62,189 bases of DNA. Origin: Elusimicrobiota bacterium. GTDB taxonomy: Bacteria > Elusimicrobiota > Elusimicrobia > Elusimicrobiales > UBA9959. Location of the stretch: NCBI GenBank assembly GCA_009773155.1, contig WOVA01000010.1, positions 1 through 62,189 on the forward strand, given 5' to 3'. Positions 49,116 through 56,354 of the stretch are shown here, in pieces. Position numbers and translations under genes: made by a program. Within the stretch, counting starts at the first letter, position 1. Each line of letters begins with the position of its first letter. The notes below the pieces were generated by a model. The model was not told where the DNA came from. It ran no database searches and saw only the letters and a list, made by a program, of their open reading frames with translations.

Positions 49116-50225
49116 ATGGAAGAGATAAAGAACCCTTTCCCCGAACCCGAAAACCGCCCGCAGGAGGGCGCCGCATCAGAAGGGGACACCATTCGGCATG
49201 GTGTCCCCGTACCGTCCGGCGCCCCCCCGCCGCCGGCCCAGGCGGAGCCGGCTAAGACCGCCACCCGCCTCTGGCTCAAGGTCCTCGCCGTGCTCTACGC
49301 CGGAGCCATCATGGTCTCCTTCCTCGTCATAGAGAAAGCCGCCACCGCTCGCAAGTCCAGGCCCGCCGACCTGGACCTCAAGAAGATTACCGGCATGGTC
49401 CCCAGCACCAAGGACGCCGTCGCCGTCGTGCCCGTATACGGCGGTATTTACCAGGGGAACTCCCCTCACGCCTGGGATAAGGGCAGCGGCCAGATCGCCC
49501 GCAAGATAGACAAGCTGGCCGCCCGCAAGGAAGTCAAGGCCATCCTGCTCGACATCAATTCCCCCGGCGGCACCGTCTCGGCCGTGCAGGAGATAAACGC
49601 GGCCATCCTGCGGGCCCGCAACGAGCACAAGAAACCCGTAGTCGCCGTGCTGGGCGACGTCGCCGCCAGCGGCGGCTATTACATAGCGGCCGCCTGCGAC
49701 AAGGTCGTCGCGCACCCGGGCACCATCACCGGCTCCATCGGCGTCATCTTCAGCGGCGCCAACGTGGAAGGCCTGATGAAGAAGATAGGCTACAGGCCGG
49801 AGGTCATCAAGTCCGGCAAGTTCAAGGATATCGGCTCCATGGGCCGCGAGATGACGCCCGAGGAGCGCCGGCTCCTGCAGGCGATGATAGACGATTCCTA
49901 CGACCAGTTCGTCGAGGTGGTCTCGACCGGCCGGAACATCCCGCCGGAAAAACTGCGCGCCGAGATAGCCGACGGCCGCATCTACACGGGCCGCCAGGCG
50001 CTGGAAGTCAGGCTGGTGGACGTCCTCGGCGACACGCAGACGGCCCTGGACCTGGCCGGCGAGCTGGGCAAGCTCGGCAAGAATCCCCGCGTTATCCGCG
50101 ACACCGACCCCTTCTCCAGCATCTTTTCGCTGCTCGGTTCACGGCTGGGTATCTTCGGCGGCGGCAGGGTCTCGGAGCTGATCACCGACCATCCCCGCCT
50201 CGAATACCGCTGGCAGGGGTTCTGA
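49116..50225 (+). CDS. sppA: signal peptide peptidase SppA, S49 family
   Basis: The 369-residue protein has a Pro-rich cytoplasmic tail (1-50), a membrane helix (~52-72), and a single S49 protease domain of the short SppA type. The nucleophile Ser lies in DVAASGGYYIAAACD. The general-base Lys is in KSGKFKDIGS. DINSPGGTVSAVQE and TGSIGVIF are further family marks. It degrades cleaved signal peptides in the membrane. A GGGGACACC hairpin is read in frame as GDTIRHGVPV in the tail (residues ~24-33), a segment not normally present in SppA. AGCCGGAGGAACC supplies the ribosome site. Confidence 0.9.
   Translation: MEEIKNPFPEPENRPQEGAASEGDTIRHGVPVPSGAPPPPAQAEPAKTATRLWLKVLAVLYAGAIMVSFLVIEKAATARKSRPADLDLKKITGMVPSTKDAVAVVPVYGGIYQGNSPHAWDKGSGQIARKIDKLAARKEVKAILLDINSPGGTVSAVQEINAAILRARNEHKKPVVAVLGDVAASGGYYIAAACDKVVAHPGTITGSIGVIFSGANVEGLMKKIGYRPEVIKSGKFKDIGSMGREMTPEERRLLQAMIDDSYDQFVEVVSTGRNIPPEKLRAEIADGRIYTGRQALEVRLVDVLGDTQTALDLAGELGKLGKNPRVIRDTDPFSSIFSLLGSRLGIFGGGRVSELITDHPRLEYRWQGF
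49182..49208. repeat. GGGGACACC hairpin repeat inside sppA
   Basis: An 11-bp perfect stem (49182-49192/49198-49208) closes a TCGGC loop. The following GTACCGTCC resembles an eroded copy of the tail seen after the kinase-gene repeat. Same reading frame as at 21963, encoding GDTIRHGVPV. Confidence 0.88.
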
Positions 50226-50228
50226 GCC

Positions 50229-50774
50229 ATGAACCTGCTGTCAGACGCGGCCGACATAATCGATAACCCGGCGGGCTCGCTCGCCGGCCTCACGCGCAAG
50301 CGCCTGGGCGCCGCCGGCTGGGCCGGCTATTTCATCGGCGCGCTCAGCCTGTTCGCCTTCCTGCGCATGTTCATGTTCATCCCCGGGGGCATAGCGTCTT
50401 TCCTGGTGCTGTTCCTGCTGCTGCGCACCATGAACTTCGTTTCCGCCGCCTCGGTGCACCTGGCGCTGGAAACCGCCTCGGCCGAGGGCAGCGCGCTGCG
50501 CCTCTTCCTGGCCTTCGGCCTGGCCGAATCCTTCTGGGCCTTCGCCGTTCCTCTGGCCTTCTTCGCCCGGCTGGGCTATATCAGCCCGTTCCTGGCCTTC
50601 ATGCTGACGCTGCTGATAGTCTTCTACGCCCGCGTCCGACTGATAAAAGGCATCTACGCCGCCGGCTCGCGCAAGGCGGTACTCTCGGTGCTGGCGCCTT
50701 TCTATATCATGTGCGTGCTCGGCTTCATGGGCTTCGCCTGGCTGCTGGGGTGGATGATCTGGGCCGTATCCTGA
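50229..50774 (+). CDS. Yip1-like integral membrane protein
   Basis: The 181-residue product has five predicted membrane helices and no catalytic motif. The opening (DIIDNPAGSLAGLTRKR) and arrangement resemble the bacterial Yip1/YIPF domain proteins, whose function is not known. It begins 3 bp after sppA and ends 10 bp before nnrE, so it belongs to a three-gene unit. Assignment rests on topology and overall style, not on a firm motif. Confidence 0.6.
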   Translation: MNLLSDAADIIDNPAGSLAGLTRKRLGAAGWAGYFIGALSLFAFLRMFMFIPGGIASFLVLFLLLRTMNFVSAASVHLALETASAEGSALRLFLAFGLAESFWAFAVPLAFFARLGYISPFLAFMLTLLIVFYARVRLIKGIYAAGSRKAVLSVLAPFYIMCVLGFMGFAWLLGWMIWAVS

Positions 50775-50784
50775 TAGCTCCCCT

Positions 50785-51513
50785 ATGTCCAAGATCCCGC
50801 AGGTAAAGGAATTCCAGGGGCTCCCCGTGGTGACGCCGGAAAAGATCCGCGTCATAGATAAGAAGGCCGTGACGGAGTACGGCGTGGCCGAGGGCGAGCT
50901 GATGGAGAACGCGGGCCGCGGCGCCGCCGACGAGATCCTGCGCATAGCCGGGACGCTGGGCCTGTCCGCTCCCGTTAAAATAGCCGTCTGCTGCGGCAAG
51001 GGCAACAACGGCGGCGACGGGCTGGTGGCCGCCCGTTATCTGAAACGAAAAGGCGCCGAACCCGAGATATTCATACTCGAGCCCAAGGACACCGGCTACG
51101 GCGAACTGGTGGTCAAGAACCTGGAGGCCGCCCGCGCGGCCGGCGTGAAGATCTCGCTGGTGAAGAAAGACACGGTCGAGGAACTGGCCGGCTCCCTGCC
51201 GGCCTTCGGCCTCCTAGTGGACGCCCTGCTCGGCATCGGCTCGGTAGGCAAGCCCGCCGGCGCGCTCAGGCGCGTCATACAGCTGATGAACAAGAGCGGG
51301 CGGCCGATAATCGCGCTGGACCTGCCTTCTGGCCTGCTGCCCGACACCGGCCACCATACCGGCGTCTATGTCATCGCCGCCCACACTCTTACCTTCGGCC
51401 TGGCCAAGTCCGGCCTCATGGCCGCCCACGCCCAGAAGAACATAGGCGAACTGAAAGTTATAGACATCGGCTACCCGCCCGAGCTCGTCGCCTGGGCGCT
51501 GGCGCAAGGTTAG
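50785..51513 (+). CDS. nnrE: NAD(P)H-hydrate epimerase (YjeF N-terminal domain)
   Basis: The 242-residue protein contains only the YjeF_N epimerase domain: MENAGRGAADEI, the nucleotide loop CGKGNNGGDGLVAARYL, the catalytic Asp in VDALLGIGSVGKP, and LDLPSGL. It repairs damaged NAD(P)H by interconverting hydrate epimers. The C-terminal dehydratase domain found in fused bacterial YjeF is absent and must be encoded elsewhere if present. No ribosome site is strong; the gene is closely spaced with the preceding one. Confidence 0.9.
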   Translation: MSKIPQVKEFQGLPVVTPEKIRVIDKKAVTEYGVAEGELMENAGRGAADEILRIAGTLGLSAPVKIAVCCGKGNNGGDGLVAARYLKRKGAEPEIFILEPKDTGYGELVVKNLEAARAAGVKISLVKKDTVEELAGSLPAFGLLVDALLGIGSVGKPAGALRRVIQLMNKSGRPIIALDLPSGLLPDTGHHTGVYVIAAHTLTFGLAKSGLMAAHAQKNIGELKVIDIGYPPELVAWALAQG

Positions 51514-51564
51514 CGCTATCCAGCCGACTTTTGAGGCTGTGGATAAAACCTGTTCTTTGGTTCT

Positions 51565-52284
51565 CTAGGGTAAATCTTCACACCAGTCGTAACAGATGGT
51601 ATCCTGATTTTCATTAAATCTGCAATGCCATTTGCCGCCGATGGAGCTGCAGACGCTTTCCTCGCACCAGCCGTCGCCGCAAAGCACTTTGGGATAAATT
51701 TGCGGCCTTTTGCCGCCTACTGGAGCCAGAGAATTAAGAATTTTTATCAACTGCCTTTTGCTCACAGCCTTTTTTAGCCGGCCCACATCAACGCATGCCA
51801 CACCCCCGTCCTTAAACATCATGTTGTCGAAAAAATGGTCCCGCGCTTCCTCGGGAACATCTTTGAATAATTCCGACAATACCGTCACCCGCGGCGGATT
51901 CCCGCTTTTGTATTTTTTCGCTTTTTCAAGGGATTCACGGCTTGAACCAAGGTTGTTGAGAATCCCGGTTATCAGTTCGCTGCTCAGGACTGCCTTGAGC
52001 GGTTTTGAATTAAGCGTGGCAATGCGTCCGTCTTTAAGCATGAATGAGCCGATAAATTCAGACCGCGCTTTCTGCGGAAGAGCTTTCAATAGTTCTTTCA
52101 TTACGAACGCATTGGGAGTTTTTCTCTTTACTTCGGGTATTTTGACGATTGTATCCGGCAGTGAAACAACCGACAACTCCTCTTCAGCTTTGTCTGCTGT
52201 TTCCGGTTTGCCCGTATTTTGCGACCAAACATACGGTAATGCCGCTACGATTAAAAACAAACCCATGAACAGTTTTCCAGACAT
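51565..52284 (-). CDS. exported protein with two internal repeats and a Cys-rich C-terminus
   Basis: Start set at ATG 52284, with GGGAGG upstream and a signal peptide directly after it (MSGKLFMGLFLIVAALPYVWS). The 239-residue product contains two copies of a ~50-residue helical unit: LLKALPQKARSEFIGSFMLK and LFKDVPEEARDHFFDNMMFK, each followed by a DGRIA/DGGVA turn and a KAV-type helix. The C-terminus has six cysteines (CGDGWCEESVC...), suggesting disulfides outside the cytoplasm. Base composition is clearly lower in GC than the neighbours, which hints at horizontal acquisition. Function unknown. Confidence 0.65.
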   Translation of the reverse strand: MSGKLFMGLFLIVAALPYVWSQNTGKPETADKAEEELSVVSLPDTIVKIPEVKRKTPNAFVMKELLKALPQKARSEFIGSFMLKDGRIATLNSKPLKAVLSSELITGILNNLGSSRESLEKAKKYKSGNPPRVTVLSELFKDVPEEARDHFFDNMMFKDGGVACVDVGRLKKAVSKRQLIKILNSLAPVGGKRPQIYPKVLCGDGWCEESVCSSIGGKWHCRFNENQDTICYDWCEDLP

Positions 52285-52378
52285 ACACTCGCCTCCCTGG
52301 TGAATTTCCCCGCCTGAAACCAATATATCACATCCGTGTTGCCGAAATATTGCTTCCGCCGCACCCGGGTCCCGGTTT

Positions 52379-53107
52379 TCAGGCTTTTTCCGACAGGTCT
52401 TCCGCTATATCAACAAGATGCTCGCGTATGCGCGGCTGCTTCTTTTCAAGGAGCGGCAGCAGCGTCGCGCGTATCCAGTTGCGGGTGTACTTCTGATCGT
52501 CGTTGGTGGAATCTCTCTGGGCCTTGATCCCGTTGGCCCGCAGATAGTCCTCTATTTCGCGGCGCCTGAGCGCCAGCAGCGGGCGTATGACGCGCACGCC
52601 GCCGCCCAGCGGCCGCGAAGGGGGGATGCCGGCCAGCCCTCTCGCCTTTGTGCCGCGCAGCAGGTTGAGCAGCACGGTTTCGGCGTTGTCGTCGGAGTGA
52701 TGTGCCGTCGCCACCAGCCGGCAGCCCCTGGAACGGGCGTATTTAAGGAGCAGGCGGTAGCGCTCCGTCCTGGCCGCGTGCTCCGTGCCGGAGCCCGACT
52801 TCTTTGCCAGGGCCTTCACTTTCGCTTTGAAAACTCCGCAGGAAAGGCCGTAGGCCGCGGCCAGCCGGCGCACGAACCTCTCGTCGGCGTCGGACTCCGC
52901 GCCGCGCAGGCCGTGGTTTATGTGGCAGACATAAAGCTTCAGCCGCCGCCCGCGCGCCTGCCGGGCGAAATAATCCAGCATGACCACCGAGTCCGGCCCG
53001 CCCGATATGGCCAGCACTATCGGATCGCGGTCCCTGAAAAGGGCGCGCTCACGGGAGAAAGCGTTTATTCTGTTCCAGGCGTTGAGCGTGGTTTTGCGGG
53101 ACTGCAT
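52379..53107 (-). CDS. tilS: tRNA(Ile)-lysidine synthase, short form
   Basis: The 242-residue protein has the PP-loop SGGPDSVVMLDY, HINHGLRGAESDADE, and ATAHHSDDNAETVLLNLLRGT typical of TilS, which modifies C34 of the AUA-reading tRNA-Ile. The C-terminal substrate-binding domains of E. coli TilS (432 residues) are missing; short forms are known. It lies 12 bp after the lone receiver gene. A TATAAT sits 6 nt before the ATG, so an internal leaderless promoter is possible. Confidence 0.88.
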   Translation of the reverse strand: MQSRKTTLNAWNRINAFSRERALFRDRDPIVLAISGGPDSVVMLDYFARQARGRRLKLYVCHINHGLRGAESDADERFVRRLAAAYGLSCGVFKAKVKALAKKSGSGTEHAARTERYRLLLKYARSRGCRLVATAHHSDDNAETVLLNLLRGTKARGLAGIPPSRPLGGGVRVIRPLLALRRREIEDYLRANGIKAQRDSTNDDQKYTRNWIRATLLPLLEKKQPRIREHLVDIAEDLSEKA

Positions 53108-53119
53108 GGCTAAATTATA

Positions 53120-53557
53120 TCAGTATCGCCAGAAGCTTTTGCGGATCTGCCTGGCAGTGTTGAGCTGCGCGGTGCGCCGCAGCAGCGCGTCGATGCGGGC
53201 TTTGAGCTCGGCCAGCGCGAAAGGCTTGGTAAGATAGTCATCGGCGCCCAGTTGCAGGCCGAGCACCTTATCGTCGGTCTCCGCCTTGCCGGTCAGCATC
53301 AGCACCGGGATGGTCTTGAGCACCGGCTTCTCCTTGAGGAAGGAGCACATCTGCACGCCGTCGCCGTCCGGCAGGATGCGGTCCATGATGACCAGGTCGA
53401 AAGGCTCGCTGGTCACTTTCTGCTTGGCCTCGGCCAGATTCTCCGCGGTCGTTACCAGCATGCCGAACCTGGTCAGCGCCGCGTTTATGGTATTGAGGAC
53501 GACGCAGTCGTCGTCCACCGCCAGTATACGGTAGGTTCCGTTAGTGCTTTCGTTCAT
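53120..53557 (-). CDS. single-domain response regulator
   Basis: The 145-residue protein is a receiver domain with all conserved residues: the acidic DDD near residue 16, phosphoacceptor in VIMDRILPDGDG, Thr in MLTGKAE, and the TKPF lysine. A short basic tail (RRTAQLNTARQIRKSFWRY) follows and carries no DNA-binding domain. It resembles CheY-like or adaptor regulators. No kinase gene is adjacent; its partner is unknown. AGGGG precedes the ATG. It is upstream of tilS on the same strand. Confidence 0.85.
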   Translation of the reverse strand: MNESTNGTYRILAVDDDCVVLNTINAALTRFGMLVTTAENLAEAKQKVTSEPFDLVIMDRILPDGDGVQMCSFLKEKPVLKTIPVLMLTGKAETDDKVLGLQLGADDYLTKPFALAELKARIDALLRRTAQLNTARQIRKSFWRY

Positions 53558-53610
53558 ATAACCCCTGTTCCCAGTACTCTTAACCCCTTACCACTAAAAT
53601 ATAGCATAAA

Positions 53611-53669
53611 GGGGACGTTGTTTAGTTCTTTAGTTTTGGGCGGAAACTAAAGAACTAAACAACGTCCCC
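53611..53669. repeat. GGGGAC...GTCCCC inverted repeat (26-bp perfect arms)
   Basis: Arms 53611-53636 and 53644-53669 are perfect reverse complements over 26 bp with a 7-nt loop. The right arm ends 7 bp before the alaS -10 box and so occupies the -35 region. Terminal bases match the other members of this repeat family, while the inner sequence differs. Confidence 0.92.
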
Positions 53670-53676
53670 CAATTAG

Positions 53677-53682
53677 TATAAT
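53677..53682 (+). promoter_or_regulatory. -10 box of alaS
   Basis: A perfect TATAAT lies 8 nt before the alaS ATG at 53691. No -35 is seen because the region is filled by the inverted repeat. Leaderless transcription is predicted. Confidence 0.5.
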
Positions 53683-53690
53683 TGACCATT

Positions 53691-56339
53691 ATGCAAAGCA
53701 AGCAGATACGCCAGGCATTCCTGGATTTCTTCGAGAAGCAGGGACATCCCGTGGTCAAGTCCGGCCCGCTCATCCCCGAGGGCGATCCCACGCTGCTGTT
53801 CACCTCCGCCGGCATGGTCCAGTTCAAGCCCTACTACCTGGGCCTCAAGACCGACAAGAAGCGCGCCGCCTCGTGCCAGAAATGCTTCCGCACCACCGAT
53901 ATAGACAATGTCGGCCGCACCATACGCCACCTGACCTTCTTCGAGATGCTGGGGAATTTTTCCTTCGGCGACTATTTCAAGAAGGAATCGCTGGTCTGGG
54001 GCTGGGAATTCTTCACGAAAGTGCTGGACCTGCCGGCCGAGCGCTTCTACCCGTCCATCTACGGCGGCGGCGTGGCCCCGCGCGACGAGGAAGCCCGCGC
54101 CATCTGGGAGAACATACTGCCCAAGAACCTGCACTCCCACATACTCGAGCTCGGCGATAAGGATAATTTCTGGGCGATGGGCGACACCGGCCCGTCCGGC
54201 CCCTGTTCCGAGGTCTACTGGGACCGCGGCGCGCAATTCGACCATAAGGGCTGCGAGGGGCCGGGCAAATGCTCCTGCGACCGCTACATCGAGGTCTGGA
54301 ACCACGTCTTCACCCAGTTCGACAAGCAGGCCGACGGCAGTTTCAAGCCGCTGCCCAAGAAGAACATCGACACCGGCATGGGCCTGGAGCGCCTGGCGTT
54401 CATCGTCGAGGGCAAGGACAGCCCTTTCGAGACCACGCTTTTCTTCCCGATAGTCGAAGCCGCATCGAAGCTGCTCAAAGTGGAGTACGGCTCCTCGCCC
54501 GAGGCGACCAGCGCCTTCCGCATCATCAGCGAGCATACGCGCGCCGCCTCCTTCCTGATAGCCGAGGGCGTCATCCCGTCCAACGAGGGCCGCGGCTACG
54601 TGCTGCGCCGCCTCATCCGCCGCGCCAGCCGCTACGGCCGCATCCTGGGCGCGCGCGGCCCGTTCCTCCACAAGCTGCTGCCGGCCGTGCAGGAGATCTT
54701 CGGCCACGTCTATCCCGAGGTGAAGACCGCGGAGAAACAGATAACCGAGGGCCTTAAGTTCGAGGAGCAGGGCTTCATCGAGACGCTCGAGACCGGCGAG
54801 GGCTATCTCGCCGGTCTGCTGGATAAATTCCCCAAAGGGATCCCCGGCAAGGAGGCTTTCAGCCTCTACGAGACCTACGGCTTCCCGTTCGAGCTGACGC
54901 GCGAGCTGGCCGAAAAGAAAGGCGTGGCCGTGGACGAGAAGGGTTTCGACGAGGCCCGCAGGGCCGCCCAGGCCACCGCCAAGGCCGGCTGGAAGGATTC
55001 TGGCGAGCAGAACGCCTTCCTGTTCCAGACCGCCGAGGAAAAACTGCCCCCTACCGTTTTCAAGGGCCACGAGGCCGTCGAGCTGGAGGCCTCCATCATC
55101 GGCCTGCTCGACGCCGCCGGCAACCTGACCGGCGCGCTCACGGCCGAGGAGGAGGGCTACGCCGTCCTCGACGCCACGCCGTTCTACGCCGAATCCGGCG
55201 GCCAGGTGGGAGACTGCGGCATGCTGCTGGCCGGCGGCCTCGAGGCCGCGCTGGTGCAGGACACGCGGAAACCGGCCGGCAAAGTCTTCTTCCATAAGGT
55301 CGTCGCGCGCACCGGCCTGGCGACCGGCATGAAGGTCACCGCCCGCGTTTCGACCGACCGCTACCGCACGGCCTGCAACCATACGGCCACCCATGTCATC
55401 AACGCGGCGCTCAAGGCCGTCTTCGGCGACACCACGCGCCAGGCCGGCTCCGAGGTGGACCCGCACAGGTTCCGCTTCGACTATACCATCAACAAGGCCC
55501 CGACCCGGGAGGAGATGGTCCGCGTCGAGCAGCTCTCCAATTCGGCCATAGCCCAGGACTTCGGCGTGCATAAGGCCGAGCGGCCGCTGGCCGACGCGCA
55601 GAAATTCGGCGCCACCACGCTGCTGGGCGAGAAGTACAGCGACCCGGCGCGCTTCGTCCTGATAAACCGCGGCGGCTTCGACATGGCCAAAGAGCGCTAC
55701 AGCCTGGAACTCTGCGGCGGCACGCATATAGACCGCACCGGGGAACTGCTGGTGATAAAGATACTGAAAGATTCATCCGTCTCGCGCGGCGTGCGCCGCA
55801 TAGAGGGCGTCGCCGGCCCCGCGGCCGTGGACTACCTGGCCAAGGTGGCCTCCTACGCCGAGACCGCGGCCTCCCGGCTCTCCATCCCGCCGCAGGACCT
55901 GCCCGCGCGCGTGGACCAGCTGCTGGAGAATATCAAGGAGCTCAAGAGCGGCAAGGGCAAACCGCAGGCCGCGGCGGCCGGAGCGGGAGAATCCGTGGAC
56001 CTGGCCGGCGGAGTGAAGCTGGTCTCTACGGAGGCGCCCGGCGCGGCCATACCGGCCCTGCGCGGCCTGTCCGATCAGCTCAAGGAGCAGCACAAGTCGT
56101 CGGTGCTGTTTCTCTATTCGTCGGCGGACGGCAAGCTTTCCTTCGTGGCCTCGGCCACGCCGGATATGAAAGACTCCAAGTTCAACGCTTCGGCCTTCAT
56201 CAAGGAAGTATCGGGGCTGATAGGCGGCTCGGGCGGCGGCAGGCCGGACTTCGCGCAGGGCGGCGGACCGGCGCCGGCGGACATGGCCGATTTCCGCCGC
56301 AAGGTGGCCGCGCTGGCCAAAAAGCATATTCAGAAATAG
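53691..56339 (+). CDS. alaS: alanyl-tRNA synthetase
   Basis: The full-length 882-residue enzyme starts with the canonical KQIRQAFLDFFEKQGH. It shows class II catalytic motifs (TSAGMVQFKPYYLG; GLERLAF), the editing-domain zinc site HTATHVINAAL with CGGTHIDRTGEL, and a C-terminal coiled-coil and DHHA1-like domain. It charges tRNA-Ala. I start at ATG 53691; an earlier TTG adds three residues. A gap-free neighbour is the RCC1 lipoprotein gene 15 bp downstream. Confidence 0.95.
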   Translation: MQSKQIRQAFLDFFEKQGHPVVKSGPLIPEGDPTLLFTSAGMVQFKPYYLGLKTDKKRAASCQKCFRTTDIDNVGRTIRHLTFFEMLGNFSFGDYFKKESLVWGWEFFTKVLDLPAERFYPSIYGGGVAPRDEEARAIWENILPKNLHSHILELGDKDNFWAMGDTGPSGPCSEVYWDRGAQFDHKGCEGPGKCSCDRYIEVWNHVFTQFDKQADGSFKPLPKKNIDTGMGLERLAFIVEGKDSPFETTLFFPIVEAASKLLKVEYGSSPEATSAFRIISEHTRAASFLIAEGVIPSNEGRGYVLRRLIRRASRYGRILGARGPFLHKLLPAVQEIFGHVYPEVKTAEKQITEGLKFEEQGFIETLETGEGYLAGLLDKFPKGIPGKEAFSLYETYGFPFELTRELAEKKGVAVDEKGFDEARRAAQATAKAGWKDSGEQNAFLFQTAEEKLPPTVFKGHEAVELEASIIGLLDAAGNLTGALTAEEEGYAVLDATPFYAESGGQVGDCGMLLAGGLEAALVQDTRKPAGKVFFHKVVARTGLATGMKVTARVSTDRYRTACNHTATHVINAALKAVFGDTTRQAGSEVDPHRFRFDYTINKAPTREEMVRVEQLSNSAIAQDFGVHKAERPLADAQKFGATTLLGEKYSDPARFVLINRGGFDMAKERYSLELCGGTHIDRTGELLVIKILKDSSVSRGVRRIEGVAGPAAVDYLAKVASYAETAASRLSIPPQDLPARVDQLLENIKELKSGKGKPQAAAAGAGESVDLAGGVKLVSTEAPGAAIPALRGLSDQLKEQHKSSVLFLYSSADGKLSFVASATPDMKDSKFNASAFIKEVSGLIGGSGGGRPDFAQGGGPAPADMADFRRKVAALAKKHIQK

Positions 56340-56354
56340 ATTTGCGGGGGTGCT

